Of a stretch of DNA of 8,320 nucleotides, positions 6,038-8,320 are shown piece by piece (the stretch's first letter is position 1; each line of letters starts with the position of its first letter). The stretch comes from Erysipelothrix sp. (GTDB taxonomy: Bacteria > Bacillota_I > Bacilli_A > Erysipelotrichales > Erysipelotrichaceae): positions 1 to 8,320 of the forward strand of contig JAAZEC010000103.1 of assembly GCA_012512495.1 (NCBI GenBank), in the 5' to 3' direction. Under the pieces are notes generated by a model. The model did no database searches, had not been told where the DNA came from, and saw nothing but the letters and a program-made list of their open reading frames with translations. Position numbers and translations under genes: made by a program.

Positions 6038-6048
6038 GAGGAGACGTC

Positions 6049-6237
6049 ATGTTAGAATGGTTTTCAATAGCTGGCATCAGTAAAGAAGTAAAAAGCAGGA
6101 TCCGTTGGCCTAAACCAAAGGAAATGACTAAATACAGTACGACCGTTTTCACATTTATTGTCTTGTTTATGATCTATTTCGTAGGTGCAGACTTTGTCGT
6201 TGCTATTTTACTGCGCCTTCTAGGAATTGTGGCTTAG
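6049..6237 (+). CDS. secE: Preprotein translocase subunit SecE
   Basis: This 62-residue subunit clamps the SecY channel of the general secretion machinery in the cytoplasmic membrane. It is the short Gram-positive type with a single membrane-spanning helix. An amphipathic cytoplasmic helix (about 1-18, with SKEVKSRIR at 11-19) leads to the conserved hinge WPKPKEMTKYS (20-30). A transmembrane segment follows at about 31-46 (TTVFTFIVLFMIYFVG), then the conserved Asp48 and a hydrophobic C-terminal end. AGGAGG at 6036-6041 overlaps the rpmG stop and lies 7 bases before the ATG. The stop TAG is directly followed by the nusG ATG with no spacer, so the two are probably translated together. Confidence 0.92.
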   Translation: MLEWFSIAGISKEVKSRIRWPKPKEMTKYSTTVFTFIVLFMIYFVGADFVVAILLRLLGIVA

Positions 6238-6783
6238 ATGAGCGAACTAAAAAAAGAGTGGTACGTGGTCAACACGTATGCAGGTCATGAGAACCGCGTT
6301 AAGGAAAACCTTGAGCGGCGCGTCGAGACACTAGAGATTGAGGACAACCTCTTTCAAATCTTAGTGGCCGAAGAAGAAGAAATAACTTATAAGAACGGCA
6401 AAGAAATCAAGAAAATGAAGAACCTCTTTCCGGGTTATTTGTTTGTCGAAATGATCATGACCGATGAGGCATGGTTTGTCGTTCGTAATACGCCAGGCGT
6501 TACCGGCTTTATCGGTTCTTCCGGTGGTGGAGCCAAGCCATTTGCGGTTTCGCCAGAAGAAATTGAATCGATTATGCGACGTATGGGTCTCTCCGATCAC
6601 AAGATTGTTGTTGATTTCGCAATTGGCGATCATGTCAATATCCTCAATGGTCCTTTCAAAGGAATGGATGGGGTTGTGGAATCAATGAGCGATGAAGATC
6701 AAAGCGCGATTGTCTTAATTGTGCTGTTTGGACGCGAAACTCCTACCGAAATCGCCTACATGGATTTATCAAAAGTCAGTTAA
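6238..6783 (+). CDS. nusG: Transcription elongation/termination factor NusG
   Basis: This 181-residue protein binds RNA polymerase and modulates pausing, Rho action and transcription-translation coupling. The NGN domain spans about residues 6-115: EWYVVNTYAGHENRV (7-21), then the signature KKMKNLFPGYLFVEM (58-72) and RNTPGVTGFIG (83-93). The KOW domain covers about 125-181, with GDHVNILNGPFKGMDGVV (130-147). The length is complete. The start abuts the secE stop, and the only Shine-Dalgarno-like match, AGGA at 6222-6225 inside secE, is 12 bases away, so coupling to secE probably drives initiation. In most Bacillota rplK-rplA follow; here a terminator follows immediately and those genes are absent from the window. 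Confidence 0.96.
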   Translation: MSELKKEWYVVNTYAGHENRVKENLERRVETLEIEDNLFQILVAEEEEITYKNGKEIKKMKNLFPGYLFVEMIMTDEAWFVVRNTPGVTGFIGSSGGGAKPFAVSPEEIESIMRRMGLSDHKIVVDFAIGDHVNILNGPFKGMDGVVESMSDEDQSAIVLIVLFGRETPTEIAYMDLSKVS

Positions 6784-6803
6784 GCCGTTTTGCGGCTTTT
6801 TTT
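6782..6803 (+). terminator. Rho-independent terminator of nusG overlapping its stop codon
   Basis: AAGCCG (6782-6787) pairs with CGGCTT (6793-6798) around a TTTTG loop, and the T run continues to 6803. The first two stem bases are the last two bases of the nusG TAA stop. The stem is short (6 base pairs) but ends in seven T residues, so some read-through to the next gene is plausible. Confidence 0.85.
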
Positions 6804-6824
6804 ATCTCAGAAAGAAGGTATCAG

Positions 6825-7322
6825 ATGCTACTATCATCCCCCGACGTTCTCGAAGTACTCGCCCTCTTTAGTACCCAACAAGACTTACTAGCAGACCTTG
6901 ATCTTATCAGCACCCATGCACATCTTCCAGAAGACAAAGCCACTGAGGTGATTGAGAAGCTGGTCGACCTTGAAATATTGTTTCAGAAGGATAACCAGGT
7001 TGGTTTGAATCGTGATAACTACGAGGCTCTCCTTAAAGAGGAAGTGCCAAACTATGAAATCATGATGGAGAAAATTAAACTGGTACACGAACGGGTACAC
7101 CATACTTCCTTGAAGTTCGAGAAGGACAACCAACAGTATGATTTGAAGAGGCCGATTCTTCTCTTTGAGTGCATTTCCGATGATAAGAAATTCGTCTACA
7201 ACACCTTCAAGGACTTACCTGATACCAGAGTCTTAACGTATACAACGGCCGAACTGATGAATTTCCTAAATGAGAGGGACAATGAGAAACGGCATCTAAT
7301 GAGAGGATTGGTTTTAAGTTAA
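6825..7322 (+). CDS. Unrecognised protein with a probable N-terminal winged-helix domain, coupled to xpt
   Basis: This 165-residue soluble protein matches no family I can name. Residues 7-65 have the rhythm of a winged helix. A first helix (VLEVLALFSTQ) is followed by a helix-turn-helix-like stretch (LISTHAHLPEDKATEVIEKLVDLEILF, about 27-53) ending in the usual 'L-x-x-L-x-I-L' strand lead. A polar turn and strand (QKDNQVGLNR) could be the wing. A charged helical linker follows (about 66-100). The C-terminal part (108-165; RPILLFECISDD, then a Lys/Glu-rich helix) has no visible catalytic motif. GAAGGT at 6814-6819 supports the ATG at 6825. No promoter is visible in the 21 bases after the nusG terminator, so expression may come from read-through or from inside nusG. 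Its TAA shares one base with the xpt ATG. A DNA-binding regulator linked to purine salvage is a guess. Confidence 0.75.
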   Translation: MLLSSPDVLEVLALFSTQQDLLADLDLISTHAHLPEDKATEVIEKLVDLEILFQKDNQVGLNRDNYEALLKEEVPNYEIMMEKIKLVHERVHHTSLKFEKDNQQYDLKRPILLFECISDDKKFVYNTFKDLPDTRVLTYTTAELMNFLNERDNEKRHLMRGLVLS

Positions 7323-7909
7323 TGGAACAGCTTCAGAAAATTATGATAGAAGAGGCTCAGGTCCTTGGTAATTCCATTATCAAGGCCGATTCTTTTTTAA
7401 ACCACCAATTGAATGTGAAACTGTTCAATCAGATGGGACAAGCCTTTCGTGACTATTTCCAAACACCGATTGATAAAATTGTTACCTGTGAGGCATCCGG
7501 TATCGGACTCGCCTGTATTGTTGCCCAGTACTTCGATTGTAACGTGGTCTTCGCTAAAAAGGAAAACTCCTCCCTCATGGTGGAGGATTATTACACAGAG
7601 AAGGTCTTCTCCTATACCAAACAGAAGGAATCCCTGTTTCGAGTTGATAAGCGTTTCATTCACCCAGGTGAGAGGATTCTAATCATTGATGATTTTCTAG
7701 CGAATGGTGAAGCACTCAATGGCATGATATCGATTGTCGAACAGGCTAAAGCGACCGTGGTTGGCATTGGTATCGCGATAGAAAAAGGATTCCAAGATGG
7801 TGGTGAGCGAATAAGAGCTCACGGCTACGATCTGAAATCCCTGGTCATTGTCGATAGAATTGAAAATAACGAGCTAGTCTTTCGTGAAGACGTAGTTACC
7901 AACGTGTAA
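7322..7909 (+). CDS. xpt: Xanthine phosphoribosyltransferase
   Basis: This 195-residue cytoplasmic enzyme transfers phosphoribose from PRPP to xanthine, giving XMP for guanine-nucleotide salvage. Family landmarks are DSFLNHQ (23-29), TCEASGIG in the substrate region (55-62), VVFAKKENS (75-83), and the PRPP-binding loop LIIDDFLANGEA (120-131) with its Asp-Asp pair. GIGIAIEKGFQDGG (148-161) follows, also typical of Xpt. Length equals the Bacillus enzyme (about 194). The start overlaps the upstream stop (TAATG); the nearest Shine-Dalgarno-like match, GAGAGGA at 7301-7307, is 14 bases away, so coupling is likely. In Bacillus, xpt has a guanine riboswitch, but there is no room for one here because the coding sequence upstream is continuous. 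The last 36 bases overlap the end of yaaA on the opposite strand. Confidence 0.95.
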   Translation: MEQLQKIMIEEAQVLGNSIIKADSFLNHQLNVKLFNQMGQAFRDYFQTPIDKIVTCEASGIGLACIVAQYFDCNVVFAKKENSSLMVEDYYTEKVFSYTKQKESLFRVDKRFIHPGERILIIDDFLANGEALNGMISIVEQAKATVVGIGIAIEKGFQDGGERIRAHGYDLKSLVIVDRIENNELVFREDVVTNV

Positions 7910-8320
7910 GTAGCCCTCAAGGTTGAAATCTTCAACCTTTTTTTGTGGGTTCTCAATCAAGAAGCGAGCCATCAAACCCCTGGCCCTCTTCGCGTGGAAA
8001 GAAACGAGCTTGCCAGAGTTGAGGAATGTCGGCCTAATGATTGTTATGGATAAACTCTCCGGATCTAACAACTGGCTGTATTCCTCACTTGAGAGATCGA
8101 TTAGGACACTCTTATGAATAAGTTTCTTCTTTAAGACTTCATTGACACTGTCTTTCCAGAAACTTAACAGCTTACTGTTCATTGAAAAATCAAGACGATA
8201 ATGATGGATCTGAGTCAAGGGTTCAATCAAACCGTAGTAGGCATCACCAATGAGCAGGCTCTCATCGGCACGTTGTTTATTAGTTAGACTCTCGTAGTCT
8301 AAGGCCTTGAAGGCGGGTCC
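7874..8320 (-). CDS. yaaA: YaaA family protein (UPF0246/DUF328), C-terminal part (5' end outside the window)
   Basis: The frame is open on the reverse strand from the right edge to a TAG at 7874-7876 and encodes 148 residues. The apparent TTG start near 8230 is internal because the frame continues with family-conserved sequence (GPAFKALDYESL at the window edge). E. coli YaaA is induced by hydrogen peroxide through OxyR, lowers intracellular free iron and limits DNA damage; structural work describes a DNA-binding fold. Conserved landmarks are YYGLIEPLTQIHHYRLDFSM (28-47), FWKDSVNEVL, LIDLSSEEYSQLL and SFHAKRARGLMARFLIEN, the last being the most diagnostic block. The C-terminus (LEGYLHVGNYVFTKD) is normal for the family. 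The gene converges on xpt and overlaps it by 36 bases, and no terminator of its own is visible before the xpt coding region. Its promoter lies outside the window. Confidence 0.93.
   Translation of the reverse strand, partial: GPAFKALDYESLTNKQRADESLLIGDAYYGLIEPLTQIHHYRLDFSMNSKLLSFWKDSVNEVLKKKLIHKSVLIDLSSEEYSQLLDPESLSITIIRPTFLNSGKLVSFHAKRARGLMARFLIENPQKKVEDFNLEGYLHVGNYVFTKD
7919..7944 (+). terminator. Rho-independent terminator of xpt, located inside the yaaA coding sequence
   Basis: A perfect 9-base-pair stem, AAGGTTGAA (7919-7927) and TTCAACCTT (7931-7939), encloses an ATC loop and runs into seven T residues (7938-7944). It starts 10 bases after the xpt stop. On the opposite strand it encodes residues of YaaA (KKVEDFNL). 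In the yaaA direction the hairpin is followed by TTGAGGGC, not a T run, so it should not terminate yaaA. Confidence 0.88.

Noticed and set aside
6361..6633. Reverse-strand open frame of 90 codons
   Set aside because: It lies opposite the highly conserved nusG and resembles no known protein.
6784..6824. Purine riboswitch controlling xpt
   Set aside because: Only about 20 bases separate the nusG terminator from the next gene, and xpt itself starts inside a continuous coding overlap.

Overview
The window looks like chromosomal housekeeping DNA from a low-to-moderate GC member of the Bacillota (Firmicutes). The gene order cysS-mrnC-rlmB-(sigH-like)-rpmG-secE-nusG is the classical Bacillus/Clostridium arrangement. 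WhiA, Mini-III RNase and strong AGGAGG ribosome-binding sites fit the same group. The standard code is used (TGG for Trp; TAA, TAG and TGA all serve as stops). My impression from the protein sequences is an Erysipelotrichia-like lineage, but this is recall and was not tested by a search. I see no mobile element, CRISPR array, tRNA or rRNA, and no gene-free stretch longer than about 100 bases.

Layout, left to right. Bases 1-1570 hold the C-terminal part of whiA (cut by the left edge), a 78-residue membrane protein of unknown function, and an Eis-like tandem-GNAT acetyltransferase, all closely packed on the + strand. Bases 1571-2736 hold a monocistronic-looking glycolytic gap gene with a perfect-consensus promoter, a short leader and a strong intrinsic terminator. 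Bases 2743-6803 hold a long co-directional cluster: cysteinyl-tRNA synthetase, Mini-III RNase, 23S rRNA Gm2251 methyltransferase, a divergent sigma factor at the sigH position, ribosomal protein L33, SecE and NusG. It ends in a terminator whose hairpin begins in the nusG stop codon. Bases 6825-7909 hold an unrecognised, probably winged-helix protein whose stop overlaps the start of xpt (xanthine phosphoribosyltransferase). Bases 7874-8320 hold the C-terminal part of yaaA on the - strand, converging on and overlapping the end of xpt.

How the genes work together. The central cluster serves translation (CysS, L33), rRNA maturation and modification (Mini-III, RlmB), transcription elongation (NusG) and protein export (SecE), with an alternative sigma factor inside it. 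gap supplies glycolytic flux and has the codon use and promoter of a very highly expressed gene. xpt salvages xanthine.

I do not see a clearly new biological system. The points most worth checking are the cysS promoter, whose -10 lies so close to the start codon that the mRNA should be leaderless; the xpt terminator embedded in the yaaA coding sequence with overlapping 3' ends; the unknown winged-helix-like gene coupled to xpt; and the strongly diverged SigH-position sigma factor.
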